NCBI GenBank assembly: GCA_947468275.1
Contig: CANIKO010000011.1
Location: 62,001 to 126,000, forward strand
Reading direction: 5' to 3'
Length of the DNA stretch: 64,000 nucleotides
Origin: Bacteroidota bacterium
GTDB lineage: Bacteria > Bacteroidota > Bacteroidia > NS11-12g > UBA9320
Shown: piece by piece, positions 35,435 to 44,544 of the stretch
How the letters are laid out: each line of letters opens with the position of its first letter
Numbering within the stretch: the stretch's first letter is position 1
Position numbers and translations under genes: made by a program
The notes under the pieces: model-generated
What the model saw: only the letters and a program-made list of their open reading frames with translations
Database searches by the model: none
What the model was told of the DNA's origin: nothing

Positions 35435-36586
35435 ATGAAACAGTTTTTCACTTTTCTTAAATGGATATTTATAATTTCCATTCTTTTTGTTGCCCATGCC
35501 TATCTAACAGGTAATTCACATATTTTTAAAACACTTGGAAGCACAATTCTAAAAGGGAGGCTTGGACCAACGGTTGATACTAGAAAAATGTTCAGCACCC
35601 GTAAAGTAAATATTGGAACGCCACAACCATGGATAGAAGATTCACTGTTTGGAAAGCTTCATTTTTCGGATGCGGATAATGACCAATTAAATAAATACCA
35701 AACACTTGCATTTTTAATCGCGAAGCATGGTAAAATAATTCATGAAGAATATTGGGCTGGCTATAATGCAGCTTCTAGCACTAATTCATGGAGTATGTCA
35801 AAATCAATTCTATCAATACTTACGGGATGCGCTATCAAAGATGGATCCATTAAAAGTGAGGAACAAAACGTAAGCGATTTTTTGCCTGAATACAACAACA
35901 CAGGTTTAAAAATAAAACATCTGCTTACCATGAGTTCAGGTATTAATTTTAAAGAGCAATATATTAACCCATATGGCTATACCGCCAAAGCAGTTTATGG
36001 TAATGACTTGGTAAGTCTTAATAAAAAATACCGTGTAAATAATATTCCTGGCAAGTATTTTATTTATTTAAGTGGTAACAGTCAGGTTCTTTCATTTTTA
36101 TTGAATAAAGCGACTGGTAAGACTGTGAGTGAATATGCTTCAGAAAAACTATGGCGAAAAATTGGTGCTGAACATCCTGCCTACTGGAGTCTTGATAATG
36201 CAAATGGGAATGAAAAGGGATTTTGTTGTTTTCATAGTAATGCCCGCGATTTTGCAAAAATCGGCCAATTGATGTTGCAAAAAGGGATTTGGGGAAACGA
36301 TACTATTATTCCGTTTTACTATTATAAAAAATCTATTAGCCTCGCACCTATTTTATTGCCGGACGGCGAATCTAACGACCGTTATGGTTATAGTTGGTGG
36401 ATTGTTAAATACAAAGGGTTAGACATTTTTTATGCCCGCGGCATTGACGGACAATACATTATTGATATTCCAGCAAAAGATATAGTGGTGGTGAGGCTTG
36501 GACGCAAACGAAACGATACTAAAATAAACGGACACCCGAAAGATTTCTATATTTATACCGATGCTGCTTTGGCTTTGGTTAAATAA
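35435..36586 (+). CDS. Serine hydrolase of the beta-lactamase/EstB family (class C-like)
   Basis: 383 residues with an N-terminal hydrophobic anchor or signal (~10-25). The SxxK nucleophile motif is WSMSKSI at about 124-130. The second element is likely YLSGNSQ near 213, a loosened YxN, and the third is a degenerate GIDGQY near 345 in place of KTG/HTG. The body (VSDFLPEY, IKHLLTMSSGINF) matches the beta-lactamase-related Pfam family, which includes esterases and D-amino peptidases as well as penicillin-recognising enzymes. Substrate is unknown. It starts 35 bases after sprA on the same strand and may be cotranscribed. Confidence 0.85.
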   Translation: MKQFFTFLKWIFIISILFVAHAYLTGNSHIFKTLGSTILKGRLGPTVDTRKMFSTRKVNIGTPQPWIEDSLFGKLHFSDADNDQLNKYQTLAFLIAKHGKIIHEEYWAGYNAASSTNSWSMSKSILSILTGCAIKDGSIKSEEQNVSDFLPEYNNTGLKIKHLLTMSSGINFKEQYINPYGYTAKAVYGNDLVSLNKKYRVNNIPGKYFIYLSGNSQVLSFLLNKATGKTVSEYASEKLWRKIGAEHPAYWSLDNANGNEKGFCCFHSNARDFAKIGQLMLQKGIWGNDTIIPFYYYKKSISLAPILLPDGESNDRYGYSWWIVKYKGLDIFYARGIDGQYIIDIPAKDIVVVRLGRKRNDTKINGHPKDFYIYTDAALALVK

Positions 36587-36639
36587 AAAAGAAAAAACCT
36601 AGAGGCACGGAGGGAAGAAAAGATCACAGAAAAATTCGC

Positions 36640-37305
36640 TTATTCTTTTTTAGGTTTTGATTTATTTTGAACCAACATTTTATCGAATCTTTCCTTTCCA
36701 ATATTGGCTATAAACAAGTCCAATGTTGTTTTACAAAGAATCAATATTATCAAATAGCCCATCACACTTTTGTTAAATATGGTCAACCATCCGCCAAGGA
36801 TAACCATAAATTGCTGCACAAAAATGCGGAGATAAGGTTCAAAAAATACATCATCCGGCAATTTGGTTTCCACTTCTGGGTCCCAAAATAATTCAGAAAC
36901 AAGTAGGGTAAGTTTAGTTATAAAAATTATGGCCATAGCATATTTGTAATTTCCTGTAAACAACATGCCAAACGATTTAATTAAATTTTGATCCGTAAAT
37001 CCGCCAAAAACCATCATTTGTATAAACACAAAAAAACCAAAATGAAATATAAAGAATGGAATCAATCCTAATCCACTCACACCGGAGTTAGCTGACCTAT
37101 CCACCGCCAATGCCTTGGGATTGTTATGGTTCATAATATATAAAGCCGTCATTTTAAAAACATGGATTACCCCTACCATAATGGTTTCGGCCACATAAAA
37201 CAAAATAATGATAATGGCTTGCCAACCTAAAAACAACACCCCGTAAAGCGGTACTATATTTATAAGAAGTAAGGCAAGGTTTTTGGAGGTGAGGTATTTT
37301 TTCAT
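36640..37305 (-). CDS. DUF6498 integral membrane protein
   Basis: 221 residues from ATG 37305. The open frame continues to 37362, but that extension lies in a duplicated 55-bp intergenic repeat, so it is not coding. About five hydrophobic helices are visible (for instance LALLLINIVPLYGVLFLGWQ, IIILFYVAETIMVGVIHVF, GLIPFFIFHFGFFVFIQMM, VQQFMVILGGWLTIF, YLIILILCKTTLDLF). The motif YVAETIMVGVIHVFKM is typical of DUF6498. The tail is basic. Function is unknown; inner-membrane location is expected. Confidence 0.8.
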   Translation of the reverse strand: MKKYLTSKNLALLLINIVPLYGVLFLGWQAIIIILFYVAETIMVGVIHVFKMTALYIMNHNNPKALAVDRSANSGVSGLGLIPFFIFHFGFFVFIQMMVFGGFTDQNLIKSFGMLFTGNYKYAMAIIFITKLTLLVSELFWDPEVETKLPDDVFFEPYLRIFVQQFMVILGGWLTIFNKSVMGYLIILILCKTTLDLFIANIGKERFDKMLVQNKSKPKKE

Positions 37306-37315
37306 GACCACAAAA

Positions 37316-37528
37316 GAAGTGATTTTTTTCTTAGTGGTTGATGTGCTCACCAAACACTGCAATTAATTTCGTTTGGTGAGGACACCAACCGATAAAAAAA
37401 TTTATGGGATGAATTTTAATTGTTTATGGTTTATTATTATTCCGATTCGTGAGGACACGAATCAGGGCGGTGGGAAGTGATTTTTTTCTTAGCGGCTAAT
37501 GTGCTCACCAAACACTGCAATTAATTTC
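37316..37528. repeat. Duplicated 55-bp sequence flanking two GTGAGGACAC hairpins
   Basis: Copies at 37316-37370 and 37474-37528 match at 52 of 55 positions. Between them are two perfect hairpins with the same AGGA loop: TTGGTG-AGGA-CACCAA (37373-37388) and GATTCGTG-AGGA-CACGAATC (37444-37463). In copy 1 CTCACCAAAC (37346-37355) also pairs with GTTTGGTGAG (37371-37380). No ORF occupies the 37306-37540 gap. Confidence 0.85.
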
Positions 37529-37540
37529 TCATATTTAAAA

Positions 37541-38398
37541 TTAAAATAATCGGAAATGTACGGGAAGATTGAAATATACTGGAACAGCTTGTCCGTTCTG
37601 GCGGCCTGGAATCCATTTAGGCATACTCATTATTACCCGAATTGCTTCTTCTTCACATCCTGCGCCTAATATATCCTTGCTAATAATTTTAGCATCTTTA
37701 ATAGTTCCATCAGATGATACAATGAATTTAACACGAACGCTTCCTTCTATGCCTGCGGTCTTGGCTTCCTTAGGGTATTTAGTATTCTCGGCAATATATT
37801 TTACCATTGCAGCCTCGCTTCTTAATGCATCTCCAGATATAAACTGAGGCATTTCTTCGACTGCTAAAAAAGGTTCTAATGATTTTATTTCAATAGTTGT
37901 ATCCTCAGGCATTATTGATAACGCTTTTTCAATAAGAGGTATCAGGTTGTTTATATCACTGATAACAACATCAAAAAAATATGTATCATTCAAAAATAAA
38001 GAGCTTTCCCATTTACCAGAAGATACTTTATAACTTGCGTCAGCATAAACCTTGTAATTGCCTTCAATTCGAACCTTTGTGTCATGGGGTTTTTTCTCTT
38101 TTAACTTTTCCTTCAAAGAAATTAAAGTATTTAAAAGAGCCTTTACTTCGTCATTTTCAAATAGATAAGCATGACTTAAAGATTTGCCAATTTCTTCTAT
38201 ATTGAAAGAATAGGTAGAATCATTTTCAGTATAATTAGTATGCTGATCTAGATAAACAATATACTTGTCAGTACTTCCAATTTTAATAGTCTTGTCCTCT
38301 GTTTGTACCTCTTCTACTTTCGGCATTTTTATTTGTGAGATTCCTTGAAAACCTCCAAATAACAAAAAGAACAATATGAGTGATTTTATATTTCTCAT
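37541..38398 (-). CDS. Periplasmic protein with TonB-type C-terminal domain
   Basis: 285 residues from ATG 38398, which starts a clear signal peptide (MRNIKSLILFFLLFGGFQGISQ); the open frame to 38428 begins upstream of or at the promoter box, so it is not used. The last ~80 residues are a TonB C-terminal fold: YIAENTKYPKEAKTAGIEG, SVRVKFIVSSDGTIKDAKI, CEEEAIRVIMSMPKWIPGRQNGQAVPV. The middle is novel. No N-terminal anchor or Pro-rich span is present, so it is a secreted TonB-domain protein rather than a classical energy transducer. Confidence 0.85.
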   Translation of the reverse strand: MRNIKSLILFFLLFGGFQGISQIKMPKVEEVQTEDKTIKIGSTDKYIVYLDQHTNYTENDSTYSFNIEEIGKSLSHAYLFENDEVKALLNTLISLKEKLKEKKPHDTKVRIEGNYKVYADASYKVSSGKWESSLFLNDTYFFDVVISDINNLIPLIEKALSIMPEDTTIEIKSLEPFLAVEEMPQFISGDALRSEAAMVKYIAENTKYPKEAKTAGIEGSVRVKFIVSSDGTIKDAKIISKDILGAGCEEEAIRVIMSMPKWIPGRQNGQAVPVYFNLPVHFRLF

Positions 38399-38425
38399 TT
38401 TCCTATTAATCATTCTACTGACTAA

Positions 38426-38433
38426 CAAAAATA
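38426..38433 (-). promoter_or_regulatory. -7 box (TATTTTTG) before the TonB-domain gene
   Basis: Exact TAnnTTTG on the minus strand. The expected transcript starts near 38419, downstream of an ATG-type frame opening at 38428, which decides the start in favour of 38398. Confidence 0.45.
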
Positions 38434-38456
38434 CTACTTTTTATTATTGATATTCC

Positions 38457-39281
38457 CTACGGAAACCTCGGAAACTTCTTAAAATCCGGGTCGCGTTTTT
38501 CTAAGAAAGCATTTTTCCCTTCCTGGGCTTCTTCCATCAGGTAGAACATAAGGGTGGCATCGCCGGCAAATTCCATTAAACCCCGCTGCCCGTCCAACTC
38601 GGCATTCAATCCGCGCTTTATCATTCGCAAGGCCATCGGGCTGCGTTGCATCATTATCTGGCACCACTCCACAGTTACATCTTCTAATTGTTCCAAAGGA
38701 ACTACTTTGTTTACCATGCCCATATCTTCAGCTTCTTTGGCGGTGTATTGCTTGCACAAAAACCAAATTTCACGGGCCTTTTTCTGGCCTACATGGCGAG
38801 CTAAATAACTGCTTCCAAATCCAGCATCAAAGCTACCTACCTTGGGGCCGGTTTGCCCGAACATGGCATTTTCACTGGCAATTGTAAGGTCGCAAACCAC
38901 GTGCAGCACATGGCCGCCGCCTATGGCATATCCGTTTACCATGGCTATTACCGGTTTAGGTATTTCTCTTATTTTTTTGTGAAGGTCTAAAATATTCAAA
39001 CGAGGAACTCCGTCTTCGCCAATGTAGCCGCCAATGCCTTTCACATTTTGGTCGCCGCCGCTGCAAAAGGCTTTATCGCCAACCCCTGTAAACACCACCA
39101 CAAACACATCTTGTGCCTCCCGGCAATACTCGATGGCTTCAATCATTTGTTTGGTGGTTTCAGGCCTAAAGGCATTATAAACCTCAGGACGATTGATACT
39201 GATTTTTGCTATTCCTTCAAAAAATTCAAATTTGATATCGGAGTAGTCTTTTATTGTTTTCCAGTTACGGGTATTTGGCAT
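38457..39281 (-). CDS. menB: 1,4-dihydroxy-2-naphthoyl-CoA synthase
   Basis: 274 residues. Crotonase-fold enzyme that closes the naphthoquinone ring from o-succinylbenzoyl-CoA in menaquinone synthesis. Family motifs: [16 protein letters not shown] near 29-44, [11 protein letters not shown] near 72-82, [19 protein letters not shown] near 113-131 (oxyanion hole), [14 protein letters not shown] near 141-154 and the C-terminal [21 protein letters not shown]. MenD is encoded just upstream on the same strand, with a 62-bp repeat between. The length is normal for MenB. Confidence 0.96.
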   Translation of the reverse strand: MPNTRNWKTIKDYSDIKFEFFEGIAKISINRPEVYNAFRPETTKQMIEAIEYCREAQDVFVVVFTGVGDKAFCSGGDQNVKGIGGYIGEDGVPRLNILDLHKKIREIPKPVIAMVNGYAIGGGHVLHVVCDLTIASENAMFGQTGPKVGSFDAGFGSSYLARHVGQKKAREIWFLCKQYTAKEAEDMGMVNKVVPLEQLEDVTVEWCQIMMQRSPMALRMIKRGLNAELDGQRGLMEFAGDATLMFYLMEEAQEGKNAFLEKRDPDFKKFPRFP

Positions 39282-39319
39282 TTCTATATTTTTTTAGTGT
39301 TAAATTATTTATGATGGTT

Positions 39320-39381
39320 TGTCATTCCGAGGAACGAGGAATCTCATTCCAAGTAGAGATGCTTCCTCCGTCAGCATGACA
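39320..39381. repeat. 62-bp dispersed palindromic repeat, copy 2 (inverted relative to copy 1)
   Basis: Begins TGTCATTCCGAGGAAC and ends TCCGTCAGCATGACA. Its reverse complement matches 15201-15262 at 54 of 62 positions. It separates menD from menB and could form a hairpin in their transcript. Confidence 0.85.
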
Positions 39382-39387
39382 AAACCA

Positions 39388-41022
39388 TCAAATTTTTAAA
39401 TCTTTAAATTGCTTATAAAACTCCACGGTACTTTCAGGTTCGGTAAAAATCTCTAAAATCCCAGGTTGATTTGAATCGTTGCAAAAGGTTTCCAATTCCG
39501 TTTGCAAAGAAACAAAATCATTCGCTTTATAATACCTAAATCCAAATTCCTCAGCCATTCGTTGGCAATTGCGGGTGGATTGAGTTGCAAAATAATCCTC
39601 CCTTTCAGGCAAATCATGAGGCCCGTCTATCAACCTAAAAATTCCTCCTCCCCCATTATTTAATACAATTATTTTAAAATTTGGTTTTAAATATTGATTC
39701 CACAAACCATTGATATCATAAAAAAACGATAAGTCGCCTGTGAGCAGAAAGGTCGGTTTTTCAAGCATCATCGAAGTTCCTGCTGCGGTGGAAGTACTAC
39801 CGTCAATCCCACTAGTACCACGGTTTCCATATACTTTTATATCGTTTAATTTACCAGCCAAAAAACTTACAAACCTAACGGGCATGGAATTAGCCATATG
39901 CAGAAAACTATTTTTTGGAAGGTTTTCTAAAATAAGTTTTGTTGCTGAAAATTCGTTAAAGGTTGAATTTTTAAAAAGCAATTCTGTTGACGTATTCAAA
40001 TTTTCGGAAACTTGGCGCCATAATGTATTATAGGAAGTATCAAGGTGGTCAGCTGCTTTTGCAAGCCATTCTAAAAAAACCGTTTCATCGGCTTCAATTT
40101 CTGTTGGGTTGGTTGCAAACGGATTGGCAATGGTGTGATTATTCGTTACATGCCAATGCTCTTTTGGTTTATAAGCTCTGATAAATTTTTTAAAGCTTTT
40201 GGAAACTGTAAATTTTCCAATGGTTATTAGCAAGTCAGGTTTTAGAGTTTGTTTTAAATCATCATCTACCACAGCGCAAATGGTATCCCAATTAGTAACC
40301 GATTGCGAATCGTGTAAACCACTTATCACATCTGCCAATACAACTATTTTTCCTTTAGATTTAAGTAAGTCAAAACTTCCTTTAAATCTTTCACCCCAGG
40401 CATCGGCACCTGCCAAAAGCAGTATTTTCTTATGACTTAGCTCCTTTACAATATGGTTTGGAGTAAAAGCCAAATCCTCTGGAACTGGCAGTAATTTATC
40501 ATATTCAAACGCCACATTTTTTGACTCATACAAAGGTTCAGGTAGAGGAACATTTATATGAACTGGCCCTTTTATAGGATTGGAACATAAGCCTATCGCT
40601 TCATTAAAATTAAAATCCGGTTTTAATGGATCAAACGTAAATGAACCGAGGATGTGCTTTTCAAAAATGTTGGTTTGTCTGATGCATTGCCCGTCCCATT
40701 GGTCAATCCATTCAGGAGGACGGTCCGCTGTTATTATTAATAAAGGAATTTGAGAGTAAAATGCCTCAGCTATAGTGGGATATAAATTAAGCGCAGCTGT
40801 ACCTGATGTGCAAACAATTGCCACAGGTTTATCTAATGCTATTGCCATACCCAAAGCTGTAAAACCAGCTGAACGCTCATCTACAAGTGAGTAGCATTCA
40901 AACTGAGGATTACGAGAAAAGGAAAGTGTTAAAGGGGCGTTGCGGCTTCCGGGACATAGTATTATATGCCTTATGCCATTATTTAAAATGTGGCTAACGA
41001 GTGTGTTTACCGCTTTTTGCAA
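39388..41022 (-). CDS. menD: 2-succinyl-5-enolpyruvyl-6-hydroxy-3-cyclohexene-1-carboxylate synthase MenD
   Basis: 544 residues, start TTG 41022. ThDP-dependent enzyme that joins 2-oxoglutarate to isochorismate in menaquinone synthesis. Visible: LCPGSRNAPLTLSF near 22-35, DERSAGFTALGMA near 48-60 with the catalytic Glu region, CTSGTAALNLYPTIAEA near 71-87, YGNRGTSGIDGSTSTAAGTS near 393-412, and the ThDP/Mg motif GDLSFFYDINGLWN near 427-440. It begins 7 bases after ald's stop, so ald-menD probably form one transcript continuing to menB. Confidence 0.95.
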   Translation of the reverse strand: MQKAVNTLVSHILNNGIRHIILCPGSRNAPLTLSFSRNPQFECYSLVDERSAGFTALGMAIALDKPVAIVCTSGTAALNLYPTIAEAFYSQIPLLIITADRPPEWIDQWDGQCIRQTNIFEKHILGSFTFDPLKPDFNFNEAIGLCSNPIKGPVHINVPLPEPLYESKNVAFEYDKLLPVPEDLAFTPNHIVKELSHKKILLLAGADAWGERFKGSFDLLKSKGKIVVLADVISGLHDSQSVTNWDTICAVVDDDLKQTLKPDLLITIGKFTVSKSFKKFIRAYKPKEHWHVTNNHTIANPFATNPTEIEADETVFLEWLAKAADHLDTSYNTLWRQVSENLNTSTELLFKNSTFNEFSATKLILENLPKNSFLHMANSMPVRFVSFLAGKLNDIKVYGNRGTSGIDGSTSTAAGTSMMLEKPTFLLTGDLSFFYDINGLWNQYLKPNFKIIVLNNGGGGIFRLIDGPHDLPEREDYFATQSTRNCQRMAEEFGFRYYKANDFVSLQTELETFCNDSNQPGILEIFTEPESTVEFYKQFKDLKI

Positions 41023-41029
41023 GCAAGTA

Positions 41030-42145
41030 TTAATTCAAAAACTGTTCTACGTTGTGATACTCTAAACCAAATGCATCACTCACTGCTTTGTAAACTACTT
41101 TTCCATCAATTACATTCAGACCTAATTTTAAGTCATTATTTTCGATACACGCTTTTTTCCATCCTTTATTTGCCAATTGCAAAGCATAAGGAAGTGTTGC
41201 ATTTGTAAGTGCAAGGGTAGAAGTATAAGGAACGGCACCTGGCATATTAGCTACACTATAATGAATTACTCCATCTATGACATATATTGGATCAGCATGG
41301 GTTGTTGGTTTAGTAGTTTCAAAACAACCGCCTTGATCTACCGCCACATCTACCATTACGGCACCATCACGTATCGTTTTCAACATTTCGCGTGTTATAA
41401 GATTTGGAGCTTTTGCGCCTGGTATAAGGACAGCACCAATAATTAAATCTGATTTTTGAATTGCTTCGCGAATGTTGTATTCATTTGAAAAAACAGTATC
41501 AACATTGGCTGGCATAATATCATCTAACTGTCGTAAACGAGGAATAGAGATATCCATAATTGTAACTCGTGCACCAAATCCTGCCGCCATTTTAGCCGCT
41601 TGTGTTCCTACGATTCCTCCACCCAAAACCAATACATTTGCTGGTTTTACTCCAGGAACTCCTCCTAACAAAATACCCCTTCCACCCATTGGTTTTTCAA
41701 GATATTTTGCACCTTGTTGTATACTCATTCTTCCAGCTACTTCGCTCATTGGCACCAATAAAGGAAGGCTTCTGTCTGCTTTTTCAACAGTTTCGTAAGC
41801 TAAGCAGATAGCTCCACTTTTTAGCATCGCATGAGTTAATGGCTCATGGCTGGCAAAGTGAAAATATGTAAAAAGCAATTGATCAGGTTTAATAAGGCTA
41901 TATTCAGATTCAATAGGCTCTTTAACTTTCACAATCATATCGGCAATCGCATAAGTTTCTTCAATAGTAGCAAGTATTGAAGCCCCTACTTTTATGTATT
42001 CTTCATCCGTAAATCCACTACCAACACCAGCAGTAGATTGTATATATACAGTATGGCCGTGTTTTTTAAACTCTGCAACGCCGGCTGGTGTTAATGCAAC
42101 TCGGTTTTCGTTGTTTTTAATTTCTTTTGGAACGCCTATAATCAT
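41030..42145 (-). CDS. ald: Alanine dehydrogenase
   Basis: 371 residues from ATG 42145 (MIIGVPKEIKNNENRVALTP), the standard family start; a longer frame begins inside the promoter at 42175. Converts alanine to pyruvate and ammonium with NAD+. Motifs: KVKEPIESEY near 74, YFHFASHEPLT near 93-103 (His97-like catalytic region), ANVLVLGGGIVGTQAAKMA (NAD Rossmann) near 167-185, and DVAVDQGGCFETTKPTTH near 268-285. Length and motifs are typical. The downstream neighbour menD is 7 bases away. Confidence 0.95.
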   Translation of the reverse strand: MIIGVPKEIKNNENRVALTPAGVAEFKKHGHTVYIQSTAGVGSGFTDEEYIKVGASILATIEETYAIADMIVKVKEPIESEYSLIKPDQLLFTYFHFASHEPLTHAMLKSGAICLAYETVEKADRSLPLLVPMSEVAGRMSIQQGAKYLEKPMGGRGILLGGVPGVKPANVLVLGGGIVGTQAAKMAAGFGARVTIMDISIPRLRQLDDIMPANVDTVFSNEYNIREAIQKSDLIIGAVLIPGAKAPNLITREMLKTIRDGAVMVDVAVDQGGCFETTKPTTHADPIYVIDGVIHYSVANMPGAVPYTSTLALTNATLPYALQLANKGWKKACIENNDLKLGLNVIDGKVVYKAVSDAFGLEYHNVEQFLN

Positions 42146-42172
42146 GGTATTTTTTGCTTTAAATAATGGGTG

Positions 42173-42180
42173 CAAAAGTA
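42173..42180 (-). promoter_or_regulatory. -7 box (TACTTTTG) before ald
   Basis: Exact TAnnTTTG on the minus strand, 27 bases before ATG 42145. The alternative frame opening at 42175 falls inside the box, so it cannot be the translation start. Confidence 0.45.
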
Positions 42181-42298
42181 GATAAATTATTAGGAAAGGT
42201 TATAGAAAAATTAGGTGAATTTCAGGATAAATCTTCTTTAAAAAAAACTCATGGCGTATATTGCGAGCTCTAATATTTTTTTTTAGAAAAAATAAATT

Positions 42299-43561
42299 AT
42301 GATTATAAATTCCAGCAATAAAACAGATAATTTCAATATTAAATACTGGTTAAAGTTTTCAATACTGAATTTATTAATAGTTGGCTCGTTAGGTGTTTTG
42401 ATGCGCTATAAAATTGGATTTGAATTTCCTTATTTTAATCAGAAATATATCCAAGAAGCTCATTCCCATTTTGCATTTGCAGGTTGGATAACTCACACTC
42501 TTTATATTTTAATGATTAATTTTATTCTTCATAAGATACCAACAGGCCACTATAAACAGTACCGAACATTAATTATAACCAATTTATTATGTGCTTATGG
42601 AATGCTGCTTTCATTTTTAATTGAGGGATATGGCATTATTTCAATTACATTATCAGGAATCACCATTTTAGTCGCCTATTTTTATGCGTATTATTTTATT
42701 AAGGATTTAAAAAAATTGACTGTTTATAACCCAAGCACTGCATGGTTTAAAGCAGCGCTTTGGTTTAATATTATCTCATCACTAGGCACATTTTATTTGG
42801 CCTATATAATGACTTCCCGAAATTTTGATGAATATTGGTATTTGGCTTCTGCCTATTTCTATTTACATTTTCAGTACAATGGATTTTTTATCTTTACCTG
42901 TATGGGGCTCGTTTATAGTAAAATCCAAACTATACTTCCAAATTTTAAGCACGATAAAACCTTTTTTAATCTTTTTTTTATATCCTTTCTGCCTGCGTAT
43001 TTCCTGTCTGTCCTTTGGGCAAAATTACCAATATGGCTCTATGTAATTGTTGTGATTGCTGCCTTTTTACAAGTAATAGCCTGGGTTAAATTTATTGGTA
43101 GAGTTAGAAAAAACTTAACTTCAAATATTAATTTACCTAAACTAATTCAGTATTTATTTCTATTTGTGGCTTCTGCATTTTCAATAAAATTATTATTGCA
43201 GCTTGGCTCAACAATTCCTGAAATCAGTCAACTTGCCTTTGGTTTTAGACCTATTGTTATTGCCTATCTCCATTTGGTATTATTAGCTGTAATATCAGTA
43301 TTTTTGATTTTATATATGCAATCATTGAAATTAATACGTCATAACTACCTTAGTATTGCAGGTATTATCCTGTTTGTAATTGGTGTCTTTTTGAACGAAT
43401 TATTTTTAGCTATACAAGGCATAGCTTCATTCAGTTATTATTCAGTGCCAATGATAAATGAATCCTTGTTCGCAGTTTCATTAATTCTATTAACCGCCCT
43501 TATCCTGTTGGCTATTTCTCAGAGGAAATATTCTGTGAGTAAAAAACTAAACCAAGTATAA
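42299..43561 (+). CDS. Polytopic membrane protein, possibly heme-copper oxidase subunit I-related
   Basis: 420 residues with about twelve hydrophobic helices. Histidines fall within or next to helices in conserved-looking contexts: QEAHSHFAFAGW at 52-63 (His55, His57), YLHFQYNGFF near 195, and AYLHLVLL near 320. This resembles the spacing of metal-ligand His in cbb3/NO-reductase-type subunits, and similar proteins appear in Bacteroidota. But no full oxidase motif set (HxxxH metal centre, H-Y) is present, so oxidase activity is not supported. It is followed by ppk2 and the cytochrome cluster. Function is therefore open. Confidence 0.65.
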   Translation: MIINSSNKTDNFNIKYWLKFSILNLLIVGSLGVLMRYKIGFEFPYFNQKYIQEAHSHFAFAGWITHTLYILMINFILHKIPTGHYKQYRTLIITNLLCAYGMLLSFLIEGYGIISITLSGITILVAYFYAYYFIKDLKKLTVYNPSTAWFKAALWFNIISSLGTFYLAYIMTSRNFDEYWYLASAYFYLHFQYNGFFIFTCMGLVYSKIQTILPNFKHDKTFFNLFFISFLPAYFLSVLWAKLPIWLYVIVVIAAFLQVIAWVKFIGRVRKNLTSNINLPKLIQYLFLFVASAFSIKLLLQLGSTIPEISQLAFGFRPIVIAYLHLVLLAVISVFLILYMQSLKLIRHNYLSIAGIILFVIGVFLNELFLAIQGIASFSYYSVPMINESLFAVSLILLTALILLAISQRKYSVSKKLNQV

Positions 43562-43611
43562 ACAAACTGATCAGACAAACAATTAACCGGCTATTTTTTA
43601 TCAAAATATTT

Positions 43612-43619
43612 TACATTTG
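43612..43619 (+). promoter_or_regulatory. -7 box (TACATTTG) before ppk2
   Basis: Exact TAnnTTTG, seven bases before ATG 43627. It implies a very short leader. Confidence 0.45.
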
Positions 43620-43626
43620 AATTGTT

Positions 43627-44523
43627 ATGTTGCGAACTGAAAACTTTAGTAAGGATAAAAATATTGCCGTTTATAATGGCAAAAAGCTCAAACTCAATAC
43701 TCTGAAAACCAATTATTCTGGAGGATTTAAGTCAGAAAAAGCAGCTGAACAAAAACTAAAAGCCGATATTGAAAAACTATCCAAACTTCAAGAAAAACTT
43801 TTTGCAAGCGACAATCATGGTGTAATAATTATTATTCAAGCCATGGATGCTGCAGGAAAGGACAGCACCATTGAACATGTGCTTAAGGGAATTAATCCAC
43901 AAGGTTGCAATATCACTTCCTTTAAACGGCCTTCCGATGAAGAGTTAAGTCATGATTTTTTATGGCGAACAACAAAGGTCTTGCCTGAACGAGGAATGAT
44001 TGGCATTTTTAACCGTTCATATTATGAGGAAGTATTGGTAACCAAAGTACATCCTGAAATAATACTACATCAATCTATACCCGGAATTACTAAATTAAAA
44101 AATATTGATGACGAATTCTGGAAGAAACGCTATGAATCTATTATTAACTATGAAAAACACTTGATAGAAAATGGATATTTAATTCTTAAGTTTTTTTTGA
44201 ACGTTTCGAAAGAAGAACAAAAAAAAAGATTTTTAGAGCGAATAGATAATCCTGAAAAAAATTGGAAATTTCAATTTGGTGATATAAAGGAACGTGGGCA
44301 TTGGAATAAATATATTAGAGCCTATGAAAAAGCAATTACTGAAACTAGCACACCAAAATCACCTTGGTTTGTAATACCGGCCGACAATAAATGGTTCATG
44401 CAAACGGCAGTTTGTGATATTATTCTAAACACATTAGAACTGATGAATTTGCAATTTCCACAACCCACTGCCGAGGCACAGCAGCAGTTGGCCGAGGCCA
44501 AAAATATTTTATTAACCTCATAA
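43627..44523 (+). CDS. Polyphosphate kinase 2 family protein
   Basis: 298 residues. PPK2 enzymes move phosphate between polyphosphate and nucleotides in the cytoplasm. Walker A variant IIQAMDAAGKDST near 75-87, then FKRPSDEELSHDFLWR near 103-118, Walker B/lid FNRSYYEEVLVTKVHPE near 136-152, and ERGHWNKYIRAYEKAI near 231-246. Single-domain length fits class I/III PPK2 with nucleoside mono- or diphosphate acceptors; the class cannot be fixed by eye. The barrel gene follows 21 bases later. Confidence 0.92.
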   Translation: MLRTENFSKDKNIAVYNGKKLKLNTLKTNYSGGFKSEKAAEQKLKADIEKLSKLQEKLFASDNHGVIIIIQAMDAAGKDSTIEHVLKGINPQGCNITSFKRPSDEELSHDFLWRTTKVLPERGMIGIFNRSYYEEVLVTKVHPEIILHQSIPGITKLKNIDDEFWKKRYESIINYEKHLIENGYLILKFFLNVSKEEQKKRFLERIDNPEKNWKFQFGDIKERGHWNKYIRAYEKAITETSTPKSPWFVIPADNKWFMQTAVCDIILNTLELMNLQFPQPTAEAQQQLAEAKNILLTS

Positions 44524-44544
44524 ATTTTTAGTCCTTCCAAAATA

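Noticed and set aside
37306-37362. N-terminal extension of the DUF6498 protein
   Set aside because: It lies in a duplicated intergenic repeat and lacks membrane or signal features.
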